NCBI GenBank assembly: GCA_900553705.1
Contig: USEK01000010.1
Span: 1-22,868, forward strand
DNA: 22,868 bases
DNA from: an uncultured Collinsella sp.
Lineage (GTDB): Bacteria > Actinomycetota > Coriobacteriia > Coriobacteriales > Coriobacteriaceae
Reading direction: 5' to 3'
Within the stretch, counting starts at the first letter, position 1, and each line of letters opens with the position of its first letter. A program made the position numbers and the translations under genes. Shown here one piece after another: positions 15,250-22,827 of this stretch. The notes below the pieces were generated by a model. It did no database searches and was not told the origin of the DNA. It worked only from the letters and a program-made list of their open reading frames with translations.

Positions 15250-15258
15250 AGGATACCA
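15250..15258 (-). promoter_or_regulatory. Putative extended -10 promoter of the T-box transcript
   Basis: Minus-strand TGGTATCCT fits an extended -10 (TGnTATnnT). No convincing -35 was found. The predicted transcript start is a few bases before stem I of the T-box, so the position fits. The same 130-bp region must also hold the promoter for the divergent carboxypeptidase, which I could not locate with confidence. Confidence 0.45.
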
Positions 15259-15376
15259 CATTGTTTGGGCATATCGCCGCGTTCCGTTTTGTTCGTGCTG
15301 GGTACAAGGCAGGTAGCTGTGTAAACTGGCCGTGCGCCCATCCGTGGCGCTCGGTTCGCGAGATCAAGGATATGGT

Positions 15377-16951
15377 ATGGGAAAGAAGCACGATAAGAAG
15401 GCCGAGCCCGCAGCGGGCAAGACGCCCAAAAGCATGAAGGTCGATAAGGCCGTCAAAAAATTCCGCAAGCTCGAGGGCAAGCTGTGGACCCGCGAGTACC
15501 TGCTCAAGATTGCCGAGTTTGACGGCGCGACCATTGCCCCCGCCAACGGCGCCGCAGCGCGCGCCGACGCCATGGGCACCCTTGCCGGCGAGCATCATAA
15601 GCTCCTGACCAGCGAAAAGTCTGTCGAACTTGTGCGCTCGCTGGCACGCGAAACCGTCGCCGGCGGCAAGATCGACGACCCGCAGCTGCTCGACGAGATC
15701 CGCGTACTCGGCCGTGACCAGCGCGAGGCAAGCGTCATCCCCACCGAGGAGGCCGAGGCCTGGACCAGGCTCACCTGCGAGGCCGATGCCGTGTGGCACA
15801 AAGCCAAGACGGCCAATGACTGGGCGAGCTTTGAGCCCTATGTGGATAGAATCGTCGCCCAACTTAAGCATCAGGCCGAGCTCATGGACCCCAAGCGCGA
15901 CCCATACGATGTTTGGCTCGACCAGTACGAGCGCGGCCTTTCCGCCAAGAGCTTCGATGCGTTTTGCGATGAGGTCAAGGCGACGGTCGTGCCGCTCGTG
16001 CACGCCATCGGCGAGCGCGGCCAGCAGCCCGCTGCCGACTTTTTGCACGCCCGCGTGCCCGAGGCCGCCCAGCGCGCCATGAGCTTCGACCTCATGAAGC
16101 TCGTCGGCCTGAACCTGGACGACACCACGCTTGCCTTTACCGAGCATCCGTTTAGCGAGGGCTTTGCCGTGGGCGATGCGCGCATCGCGACGCACATCTA
16201 CGAGAACGACTGTATCTCCAACGTCTTCAGCATCATCCATGAGGCAGGTCACGCCATGTACGAGCTGGGCGTGAACCCCGCCTATGCGCGCACGTGCCTG
16301 GAGGGTGGCACCTCCATGGGCATCCACGAGAGCCAGAGCCGCTTTTTCGAGAACACCGTGGGTCGCAGCCGCGCCTTTATGGGACCGCTGCTCGAGGTGC
16401 TGCGCCGCCACGCACCCGAGGTCTACGGCGACGTCGACGAGGACACGCTCTACCACGCCGTGAACATCGCGCAGCCTTCGCTGATCCGCACCGAGGCCGA
16501 CGAGCTCACCTATCCGCTGCACGTTATGGTGCGCTACGAGATCGAGCGCATGCTGTTTGCCGGCGAGGCCACGGCCAAGGACATCCCCGCGCTTTGGAAC
16601 CGCTTCATGGATGAGTACCTGGGCATTCCCGTTCCCGACGACACGCACGGCTGCCTACAGGATACGCACTGGAGCGGCGGCTCGTTTGGCTACTTCCCCA
16701 CCTATGCGCTGGGCAGCGCCTACGACGCCATGTTTGTGCCGGCCATGTGCCGCGACGGCGTCGACCTTACCGGCGCCTGCGCGAGCGGCGACCTGACACC
16801 CGTCCGCGCCTGGCTGGGCGAGCACATTTGGCAGTGGGGCCGCGCCAAGGACGCACCGGAGCTCATCAAGGGCGCGTGCGGCATGGACTTTGACGCCCGC
16901 TACTACTGCAGCTACCTGCAGGACAAGTTCACCACGCTGTACGAGCTGTAA
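15377..16951 (+). CDS. M32 family metallo-carboxypeptidase
   Basis: Cytoplasmic zinc carboxypeptidase of the M32 (thermostable carboxypeptidase 1 / Taq) family, removing C-terminal residues from peptides (524 aa, about the usual 500). The zinc site is intact: H288-E-A-G-H292 in FSIIHEAGHAMYELG, with third ligand E318 in MGIHESQSRFFENTVGRS, both in family context. Further conserved parts include the C-terminal LGSAYDAMF segment. The first 30 residues are a lysine-rich tail (KKHDKKAEPAAGK...) not typical of the family. ATG at 15377 is preferred because AAGGA lies 6 nt upstream; upstream in-frame codons from 15332 look non-coding. It is monocistronic, divergent from the T-box and convergent with glmM. 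A role in peptide recycling is general to the family; no specific link to neighbours is seen. Confidence 0.93.
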   Translation: MGKKHDKKAEPAAGKTPKSMKVDKAVKKFRKLEGKLWTREYLLKIAEFDGATIAPANGAAARADAMGTLAGEHHKLLTSEKSVELVRSLARETVAGGKIDDPQLLDEIRVLGRDQREASVIPTEEAEAWTRLTCEADAVWHKAKTANDWASFEPYVDRIVAQLKHQAELMDPKRDPYDVWLDQYERGLSAKSFDAFCDEVKATVVPLVHAIGERGQQPAADFLHARVPEAAQRAMSFDLMKLVGLNLDDTTLAFTEHPFSEGFAVGDARIATHIYENDCISNVFSIIHEAGHAMYELGVNPAYARTCLEGGTSMGIHESQSRFFENTVGRSRAFMGPLLEVLRRHAPEVYGDVDEDTLYHAVNIAQPSLIRTEADELTYPLHVMVRYEIERMLFAGEATAKDIPALWNRFMDEYLGIPVPDDTHGCLQDTHWSGGSFGYFPTYALGSAYDAMFVPAMCRDGVDLTGACASGDLTPVRAWLGEHIWQWGRAKDAPELIKGACGMDFDARYYCSYLQDKFTTLYEL

Positions 16952-16973
16952 GGCATAACCGACACGCCAACGC

Positions 16974-17012
16974 AAAGGGGACGCCGCGGAACCAATCCGC
17001 AGCGCCCCCTTT
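16974..17012. terminator. Bidirectional terminator between M32 gene and glmM
   Basis: 17-nt arms (16974-16990 and 16996-17012) with a 5-nt loop, beginning AAAGGGG and ending CCCCCTTT. In the minus-strand (glmM) transcript every position pairs, with two G-U wobbles; in the plus-strand transcript the same two are A-C mismatches. Only three terminal Ts on either side, so termination may be leaky. It sits between convergent genes. Confidence 0.7.
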
Positions 17013-17048
17013 CCACCTAGTTGTTTAAGAACGTCCCCAATGACTACC

Positions 17049-18380
17049 TTACAGAGCTTCCAGCGCGGCGGCGATGCGCTTCATGGCGGCATCGGCGGAT
17101 GCTTGGTCGGGCGCCTCGGCCAGCACGCGGATGACCGACTCGGTTCCACTCTTGCGCACGAGCACGCGGCCCTCGCCTGCCAGCGCAGCCTCGGCCTCGG
17201 CGATGGCGTTCTGCACGCCCATGTTCTCGAGCGCGGCGTCCTTGTCCGCCACGTGCACGGCCACCTGCGCCTGTGGCAGCAGCTTGCACGGAGCCGTGAG
17301 CTGCGAGAGCGTCTCGCGCTCGGCACGAATCACTTCCATCACGCGCAGCGAGGTCATAATGCCGTCGCCCGTGCGCTCGATATCGCCAAAGATCGTATGG
17401 CCCGTCTGCTCGCCACCCAGGCTGTAGCCGCCCTCGCGCATCTTGGCATACACGTGACGGTCGCCCACGCCGCTGGTCACGGCGCTCAGTCCGGCAAGCT
17501 CCAACGACTTGATCAGGCCAAAGTTGCTGGCGATCGTCGGTACCACGGTACCGCCCGAGAGACGCCCGTGCTTGTTCAGGTACACGCCGCACACGTACAA
17601 GATCTGGTCGCCGTCGACCACGCGGCCGCGCTCGTCCACGGCCAGGCAGCGGTCGGCATCGCCGTCGTAGGCAAAGCCCACATCCAGGCCCTGCTCCACC
17701 ACGTGGCGCTGCAGGCGCTCAATATGCGTAGAGCCGCAGTCGACATTGATGTTAAAGCCGTCGGGCGCGGCATTGATCACGCGCACATCGGCGCCCAGTG
17801 CGTCGAACACCGGCTTGGCCACCGAGGATGCCGAGCCGTTGGCGCAATCGATGCCGATCTTGACGCCCTGCAGCGAAAAGTTCGCGCTGGCGATGAGCGA
17901 AGCAATGTAGCGGTTGCGACCCTGCATGTAGTCCACCGTGGCGCCGATGTGGTTGCCCGTTGCCAGCGGCACCTCGCTCTTGCCATCGATGTAGTCCTCA
18001 ATGAGCTCCAGCACGTCCTCGTCCATCTTAAAGCCGTCGCTGTTGACGAGCTTAATGCCGTTATCGCAAAACGGGTTGTGGCTCGCGCTGATCATGATGC
18101 CGCAATCGAAGCAGCCTTCCACAGTCTGATGCGCTACGCCCGGCGTGGGGATCACGTGCAGCATATAGGCGTCCGCACCGCTCGCGACCAGGCCGCTCAC
18201 CAGCGCCGCCTCGAACATATAACTCGAGCGACGCGTGTCCTTGCCCACGATCACGCGTGCCTTGCGCTCGCGGTTGGCGCCGTAATACCAGCCCACAAAA
18301 CGGCCAATCTTATAAGCGTGCTCTACCGTCAGCCCAACGTTGGCCTCACCACGAAAGCCGTCGGTGCCAAAGTACTTCAT
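17049..18380 (-). CDS. glmM: Phosphoglucosamine mutase
   Basis: Converts glucosamine-6-phosphate to glucosamine-1-phosphate on the way to UDP-GlcNAc and peptidoglycan (443 aa, normal). Family motifs: N-terminal FGTDGFRG (4-11); phosphoserine loop MISASHNPFCDNGIK with S100; magnesium loop DGDADR (239-244); sugar-binding GGEQTGH (322-328); C-terminal phosphate loop RKSGTES (409-415). The IS/TSASHNP loop and FGTDGFRG start fit GlmM rather than phosphomannomutase or phosphoglucomutase. AAGGAG 5 nt before the ATG sets the start. A hairpin ending only 20 bp upstream separates it from the DUF4012 gene, and I see no promoter between, so at least some expression probably comes by read-through or from a promoter inside the upstream gene. 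Confidence 0.96.
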   Translation of the reverse strand: MKYFGTDGFRGEANVGLTVEHAYKIGRFVGWYYGANRERKARVIVGKDTRRSSYMFEAALVSGLVASGADAYMLHVIPTPGVAHQTVEGCFDCGIMISASHNPFCDNGIKLVNSDGFKMDEDVLELIEDYIDGKSEVPLATGNHIGATVDYMQGRNRYIASLIASANFSLQGVKIGIDCANGSASSVAKPVFDALGADVRVINAAPDGFNINVDCGSTHIERLQRHVVEQGLDVGFAYDGDADRCLAVDERGRVVDGDQILYVCGVYLNKHGRLSGGTVVPTIASNFGLIKSLELAGLSAVTSGVGDRHVYAKMREGGYSLGGEQTGHTIFGDIERTGDGIMTSLRVMEVIRAERETLSQLTAPCKLLPQAQVAVHVADKDAALENMGVQNAIAEAEAALAGEGRVLVRKSGTESVIRVLAEAPDQASADAAMKRIAAALEAL

Positions 18381-18399
18381 GCGCTCTCCTTACAAAATA

Positions 18400-18426
18400 G
18401 GGGCGAACAGATTGCCTGTCCGCCCC
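18400..18426 (-). terminator. Weak terminator or attenuator just upstream of glmM
   Basis: 11-nt arms GGGGCGAACAG (18400-18410) and CTGTCCGCCCC (18416-18426) around a 5-nt loop. In the minus-strand RNA all positions pair (one G-U). It is followed by TATTTTG, a broken U-run, and then by the glmM ribosome-binding site. It probably ends part of the DUF4012 transcript while letting some polymerase into glmM. Confidence 0.65.
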
Positions 18427-18463
18427 AAAATGGTACTCGATTATCTGCGCTACCAGAAAAACC

Positions 18464-20776
18464 CTACGCCGACGCGCTGTCGCGAGCCGCCTGGCATGTA
18501 GGAGTCTGACGCAGCGTAAGCGGCTTGTCCCCCGCCTCGGCCGACGTGGTCAGCGTATACGTGATCGTCGTCGTCTCGCCAGCATGCAGGTCAACGGTGC
18601 CCGAATAGAAGGGGATTCCATGCCACGTAGCGGCGCCAAGACCAAACTGGGTGCCCTCGACGGTCAGATCAGTAATGTTGCCGCCCGTCGGGGCAAACAA
18701 CGAGACATTCAGACGCTCGTCGTCACGCGCGGCATCGGGTGCGCTCGCCGCAACGTAGTCGGGCAGCTTGCCAGCCTCCTCCTGCGTCATGATGTTCGTC
18801 AGGGTAACGGTGATGCGATAGGAGCACGTGCCGTCACCGTTCTTCACGCCCTGACCAATCTGCGTATCGGCGTTCAGGTACCAGTCGAGCTTGGAGAAGC
18901 TCAGGTTGTTAAAGTAAACGCCGGCAACAGGATCGGCGCTCGGGTCATCCGGATCGGGCAGCGAAGCGTCAATGCCCGTCTCTTTGATGGCATTCTGCTC
19001 ATCATCGTTTCTCATCCACGCGATCAGGCGGCCCTCTTCGGCACCGCGCTCAACGGCGCTGACAAGCTTCGTAACATCGACATCGCCGATACCGCCAAGG
19101 ATCTTGTCGAAGGCAGCGCTGGCGACGGATGCAAAGATGCCGTCCGACTCCTCGACCGGATAGTTCCAGTACACATCGTGCATGAGGACCTTTGCGGCGT
19201 TGGTGCCGTCGACAACCGTTCCGTCGGGCAGCGAGACATTACCGACCAGGCCCAGCAGATACTGCAGGAACACCGGGTCGATACCGATGACGCCATCAAC
19301 GTCCTGTCCATACTGGGACTTCCACAGCGCGGCGACACGCTGCGAGTTGCGGGGCCAATCAGGCGAATAGGTATTGCCCGAGTTGTACAGGTTACTGTGG
19401 TTGCCGAACAGCGCCTCATCCTCTTCGTCGACGCTCTCGACTGCCTCATCCTCGCTGAGTCCAATGCGGGGAACAAACTCGCCAATCGACATCTGGCCGT
19501 CAGTGACCGAAATCAGGCCCTGCGAACCGCCAAAGCCGCCGCAAGCACGAATCTCGACGTTGTTCATGGCGTACATAAGGTAGTTGCGCGTCTGGCCGTT
19601 GGCGCCGAGCATCTGGGGAAGGACGGGGGCGACCTTCTCCGCCGCGTCAACCGCGCCGTTGAGGGTGGCAAAGCCGTCCTTGGCCTTATCGACCAGCTCG
19701 GTCACCTGGGAAATATGAGTATCGCCAATGCCCTGGACCTTCTCGTTGGCGCTCTTGAACACCTTCGAGCTGCTGGAAAGCGAATCGGCGACCGCCTGCA
19801 GCGCGGACACGTTAATCATGCCGTCCTGGAACAGCTTGCCGGGCGTAGCCTGCGAAAGGTTATCGGCCATGGGAACCAGCGCATTGCTCGAGACATCGGA
19901 CAGGGCGTCAATCATGGTGCGGGCCGCATTGATATCGCTGCCATACACCGGGATAAACGAAGCCGCCGCCCACAGCGGGCTCGAGGTCTCCGCCTTCATG
20001 CTGTTACAGAGCTCATCGATCTTCTTCGCGTCGTCAGGCAGCGTCGAAAAATCGCCCGACGTGACCTTGTCCTTAAGGCCACCGACGATCTCGACAGCCT
20101 CCTTCGCTTCGCTCTTTACGGTCTTTGCCGAGTTAAGCAGCATAAAGCCGCTTGCGCCAAGCGCAACGAGAAGCACCGCGACTACAACGGCAATAATGGC
20201 GCCGGTGTGACGCTTTTTGCGCTCGCCCTTGCGATGGCGATGACGGACCAGACCGTCAGAGGTCGAACTCGGCGAAGCGTCGCCACCGTAGTTCAAGCCA
20301 AAATCGTAATAATCTTCCTTGGAACCCGAGCCCGCAAACTCGGCACCGCTATCATCCAGGCGGGCGAACGTGCCAGTCTCGGAGGCGCCGGTGTAAATCG
20401 TGCCAAGGTTACCCGTAAGCCCCGCGCCACCGGCAGAGGGAGTATTGTTGGCGGCCTTGTCGGCATTAACGTTGCCGGCGGCATTCGCGGCGTTGGCAGC
20501 ACCTGCGTTGTTCGCGGGTACCGAAGGAGCCCCGCTCGGCTGCGACGTGGAGGTTGCACCGCCCGCAAAGACATTCCCTCTTGCACGGCCGGTCTTTTTT
20601 GCCTTTTGAGACTGCTCGTACAGAGCGGTAAACATCGCTGTCTCGCCCGGGGACACGCGCTTACCGGAACCGCCCTGTCCAGCGCCGCCCGGCGTGCCGG
20701 CCTTACCAGCCCCGTTCGGACGCGGCGGAACTGCAGGACGGCCGCTATCGCTGTCCTTAAAGTGATTACCAGCCAT
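18464..20776 (-). CDS. DUF4012 domain membrane protein
   Basis: Protein of 770 aa with three parts. Residues 1-190 are low-complexity (Gly, Ala, Asn, Pro and Ser rich, with an NAGAANAANAAGN run) and end in a basic stretch RHRHRKGERKKRH. One membrane helix follows at about 192-215. The rest is extracellular and matches the DUF4012 pattern as I know it: a helical segment, then NYLMYAMNNVEIRACGGFGGSQGLISV (398-424). It is therefore a type II membrane protein with a disordered cytoplasmic tail. The function of DUF4012 is unknown; members in Actinobacteria are often near cell-surface polysaccharide genes, and glmM next door is compatible with an envelope role, but this is only suggestive. The start at 20776 is chosen from GAGGA 7 nt upstream; the in-frame codon at 20803 lacks one. 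It has no cysteine-rich or catalytic motif that I recognise. Confidence 0.85.
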   Translation of the reverse strand: MAGNHFKDSDSGRPAVPPRPNGAGKAGTPGGAGQGGSGKRVSPGETAMFTALYEQSQKAKKTGRARGNVFAGGATSTSQPSGAPSVPANNAGAANAANAAGNVNADKAANNTPSAGGAGLTGNLGTIYTGASETGTFARLDDSGAEFAGSGSKEDYYDFGLNYGGDASPSSTSDGLVRHRHRKGERKKRHTGAIIAVVVAVLLVALGASGFMLLNSAKTVKSEAKEAVEIVGGLKDKVTSGDFSTLPDDAKKIDELCNSMKAETSSPLWAAASFIPVYGSDINAARTMIDALSDVSSNALVPMADNLSQATPGKLFQDGMINVSALQAVADSLSSSSKVFKSANEKVQGIGDTHISQVTELVDKAKDGFATLNGAVDAAEKVAPVLPQMLGANGQTRNYLMYAMNNVEIRACGGFGGSQGLISVTDGQMSIGEFVPRIGLSEDEAVESVDEEDEALFGNHSNLYNSGNTYSPDWPRNSQRVAALWKSQYGQDVDGVIGIDPVFLQYLLGLVGNVSLPDGTVVDGTNAAKVLMHDVYWNYPVEESDGIFASVASAAFDKILGGIGDVDVTKLVSAVERGAEEGRLIAWMRNDDEQNAIKETGIDASLPDPDDPSADPVAGVYFNNLSFSKLDWYLNADTQIGQGVKNGDGTCSYRITVTLTNIMTQEEAGKLPDYVAASAPDAARDDERLNVSLFAPTGGNITDLTVEGTQFGLGAATWHGIPFYSGTVDLHAGETTTITYTLTTSAEAGDKPLTLRQTPTCQAARDSASA

Positions 20777-20812
20777 AAAGAAATCCTCGCAATTGAGTCG
20801 CAATGAAAAAGT

Positions 20813-20834
20813 CCATAACGTTATTAGTTTATGG
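20813..20834. repeat. Short palindromic sequence upstream of DUF4012 gene
   Basis: CCATAA (20813-20818) and TTATGG (20829-20834) flank a region that includes the self-complementary ATAACGTTAT (20815-20824), about 40 bp before the DUF4012 start codon in an AT-rich gap. It could be an operator; no clear promoter hexamers were found around it. Confidence 0.3.
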
Positions 20835-20925
20835 CATTTTGGGCATCGACAGCTAAACTCCAGACACGGACGTCAATTGGCGAAAATGCGGCACAACACC
20901 TTTTCCGTCTTGGCGGCGGCGCCAG

Positions 20926-21948
20926 CTACACCGTGAGGAACATCATCACGATGATCATGGCAAAGCCGATAAGGTCGGTCGGCAAAAACACCGTGCCCAG
21001 CATAACGGCGCTGGTGATAGTCGCCGAAACCGGCTCCACAGTTCCGATGAGGCTCGCGCGCACCGAGCCGATGTCCTTAACGCCCTGCATATAAAGCATG
21101 TAAGCAAAAAACGAGCCGATAACCACGAACACCGCGAGCGCCTCGACGCCGGCAGCGTCGAGCGCCGGCATATGCGCCCAGGGCTGCACGAAGACGCACG
21201 AGACCACGCCCGCCGTGAGCATTGCCGAGCCCGTGACGATGGGGCTGCCGTATTCGGGCAGGATCTTGGCGGGAATCACCGCCATACACGCGGCGCTGAC
21301 CGCACACATAAGACCTGCTGCCAGGCCAAGCGGCGAGATATTCAGGCTGGTGGGGTCGCCGCCGGTGGCGATTAAAAAGGTTCCACCCAGAGCTAGGCCA
21401 ATGCCGATGACTTCGCGAGTACGTGGCATGCGGCGATCGATCACGCAGGTGTAGCCCATGATGATAACGAGCTGCAGGCACTGGAGCACCGTCGCGGTTC
21501 CGGCATTGGTCAGGCGCACGGCCGAAAGATAGCAAAACTGGTTGAACAGCAGGCCAAAGGCGGTAAAGAGCAGCAGCTGTTTGCGGTCGGCGGGTGTGGT
21601 CCAGAGCTTAATCAGGCGCTCGCGGTCGCGCGTAACAACCACGGCCATAAAGAGTAGACCGGCGAGAATCTGACGCACGCTCATAAGCCACAAGGTGTCG
21701 ACGTGGTAGGTATCGAACAGAAAGCTCGCGCTGGTGCCCGAGAAGCCCCAAAACGAACCGCCCACCAGCGTAGCCAAGACGCCCGTGATCATCTTGCGCG
21801 TCGAAGCGCTGTTCAGGCGGTCGCGCCATGCGCGACGGGTGTTGCGGCTGAGTTCATCGGTGCCTTCGGGCACATCTATGTTCGATATATCGGTCATCGG
21901 CACCGAAGCCCCTGCGCCTTCGACCCGCTCGACACACTCTTTGCTCAT
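20926..21948 (-). CDS. EamA/DMT-family transporter
   Basis: Predicted 10-helix permease of the drug/metabolite transporter superfamily (340 aa). Residues 1-50 are a polar cytoplasmic tail. Then come two repeated EamA units: about 53-195 (from ITGVLATLVGGSFWGFSGTSASFLF through ATVLQCLQLVIIMGYTCVIDRRMPRTREVIGIGLALGGTFLI) and about 200-340 (ISPLGLAAGLMCAVSAACMAVIP... to VEPVSATITSAVMLGTVFLPTDLIGFAMIIVMMFLTV). The segment TVEPVSATITS is characteristic of the second repeat. The substrate cannot be predicted. ATG at 21948 is chosen because GGGGGAG lies 5 nt upstream and MSKE begins a plausible N-terminus; the frame extends to 22155 without support. It is followed by the DUF4012 gene after 149 bp on the same strand, with no clear terminator between them. 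Confidence 0.9.
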   Translation of the reverse strand: MSKECVERVEGAGASVPMTDISNIDVPEGTDELSRNTRRAWRDRLNSASTRKMITGVLATLVGGSFWGFSGTSASFLFDTYHVDTLWLMSVRQILAGLLFMAVVVTRDRERLIKLWTTPADRKQLLLFTAFGLLFNQFCYLSAVRLTNAGTATVLQCLQLVIIMGYTCVIDRRMPRTREVIGIGLALGGTFLIATGGDPTSLNISPLGLAAGLMCAVSAACMAVIPAKILPEYGSPIVTGSAMLTAGVVSCVFVQPWAHMPALDAAGVEALAVFVVIGSFFAYMLYMQGVKDIGSVRASLIGTVEPVSATITSAVMLGTVFLPTDLIGFAMIIVMMFLTV

Positions 21949-22017
21949 TCCACTCCCCCGAAGCAGCCTGGAAACAATTCGGCTTACCTTACCACGGCGA
22001 AGGCACCAGCTTGAGGC

Positions 22018-22040
22018 TTGTCCGCTTATCGGTAGGACAA
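22018..22040. repeat. Inverted repeat TTGTCC-N11-GGACAA upstream of EamA gene
   Basis: TTGTCC at 22018-22023 and GGACAA at 22035-22040, 70 bp before the EamA start codon in the 289-bp gap shared with tRNA-Val. It is a possible operator for the transporter. Nothing else is recognised between 21949 and 22179. Confidence 0.35.
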
Positions 22041-22179
22041 TTCCGCAGGCGTCTTTCCATAGCTCGATACCGCAATGGCCTTGCATTAGTCGACAGCCAA
22101 ATCGCGGCAGCAGACTCTTTTGAAATGGATACGACAAAGCCCCCGAATTCCACAATGTAAGCGATTTTTAAAAATGTTC

Positions 22180-22208
22180 TTGCCACCGAGTTCAGGCTCC
22201 GTTATATT
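22180..22208 (+). promoter_or_regulatory. Promoter of tRNA-Val
   Basis: -35 TTGCCA (22180-22185), 17-bp spacer, -10 TATATT (22203-22208). The predicted start is about 22215, leaving a short leader that contains two copies of TTGCGCAC. Confidence 0.85.
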
Positions 22209-22237
22209 ATCCCTTGCGCACTTGCGCACCCTTGATC

Positions 22238-22312
22238 GGGCGTTTAGCTCAGGGGGAGAGCGCTTCCCTGACACGGAAGAGGTCAGAAGTTCAAATCTTC
22301 TAACGCCCACCA
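22238..22312 (+). tRNA. tRNA-Val (anticodon GAC)
   Basis: Complete cloverleaf: acceptor GGGCGTT/AACGCCC (22238-22244 with 22302-22308), D stem GCTC/GAGC, anticodon stem CTTCC/GGAAG around CTGACAC with anticodon GAC (22270-22272), variable loop AGGTC, T stem AGAAG/CTTCT with loop TTCAAAT, discriminator A and encoded CCA (22310-22312). It reads GUC and GUU valine codons. It stands alone, with its own promoter and terminator, and no integrase or partial duplicate is seen nearby. Confidence 0.97.
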
Positions 22313-22320
22313 AATGTTCG

Positions 22321-22357
22321 CAGCTCAGAGGCTTCGCCTCTGAGCTGTTTTGTTTTA
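22321..22357 (+). terminator. Intrinsic terminator of tRNA-Val
   Basis: A 12-bp stem (CAGCTCAGAGGC 22321-22332 with 22336-22347) with a TTC loop, then TTTTGTTTTA. It lies 8 bp after the tRNA. Confidence 0.95.
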
Positions 22358-22646
22358 TGTCGCCAAATCCACTGGCAGCTCCAACCGTCATCGCAACGTA
22401 ACATCAATTCACCTGACAAATAGCCGCCAAACAAATTCAATGCCCCAACATCAACAATAGCCAGGCACAAAACTGCGCCGCAAGCTGCTCCAACCGCCCA
22501 ACTGGCCAAAAGCCGACCATCTACTTGCCGATCTATCCATCGGCATAACCAATCAGTCCGCACCGCAACTTCTCAGTAAAACGCCGCGATGTCTGCGCCC
22601 TGCGGTATCCTTGAGCCACTTACACCTGCAGCACCAAGGAGCCACC
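22358..22646 (+). other. Intergenic region with no recognised gene
   Basis: About 290 bp between the tRNA terminator and the last gene, lower in GC than its surroundings. No conserved coding sequence was recognised. A TATCCT hexamer near 22608 might serve as a -10 for the following gene but has no good -35. Confidence 0.5.
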
Positions 22647-22827
22647 ATGCGCACCGAGCTCGATGTTCCCTTTTCGCACAAAGAAGAAGCCAAGGCGCTG
22701 GGCGCCAAATGGGACCGGACCAAGAAGATCTGGTATGTACCCAGCGGCGTCAACCCCGAGCCCTTTGCCGAGTGGCTGCCCGGTGTTGACCGATCCGACC
22801 CCTCAGCGCCGTATATATATCTAGTAC
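22647..22827 (+). CDS. DUF5710-like protein, 3' truncated by contig end
   Basis: The first 60 codons of a gene, cut by adapter at 22828. The peptide MRTELDVPFSHKEEAKALGAKWDRTKKIWYVPSG..PFAEWLP has the pattern of the small DUF5710 domain (LDVPF-x-EKxEAKxLGAxWD-xxKKxWYVP), often found at the ends of DNA-metabolism and plasmid proteins or alone. AAGGAG at 22636-22641, 5 nt before the ATG, supports the start. The remaining length and partner domains are unknown. The last codons (TAT ATA TAT CTA GTA) are unusually AT-rich and use rare codons compared with the rest, so bases from about 22811 should be treated with caution. Confidence 0.75.

Noticed and set aside
22300..22563. Minus-strand 87-codon frame with a hydrophobic middle
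   Set aside because: Its end lies inside tRNA-Val and it crosses the tRNA terminator; it starts with GTG without a ribosome-binding site and has atypical codons.
22238..22646. tRNA-Val as an integration site for a mobile element
   Set aside because: No integrase gene and no repeated 3' end of the tRNA are present in the window.
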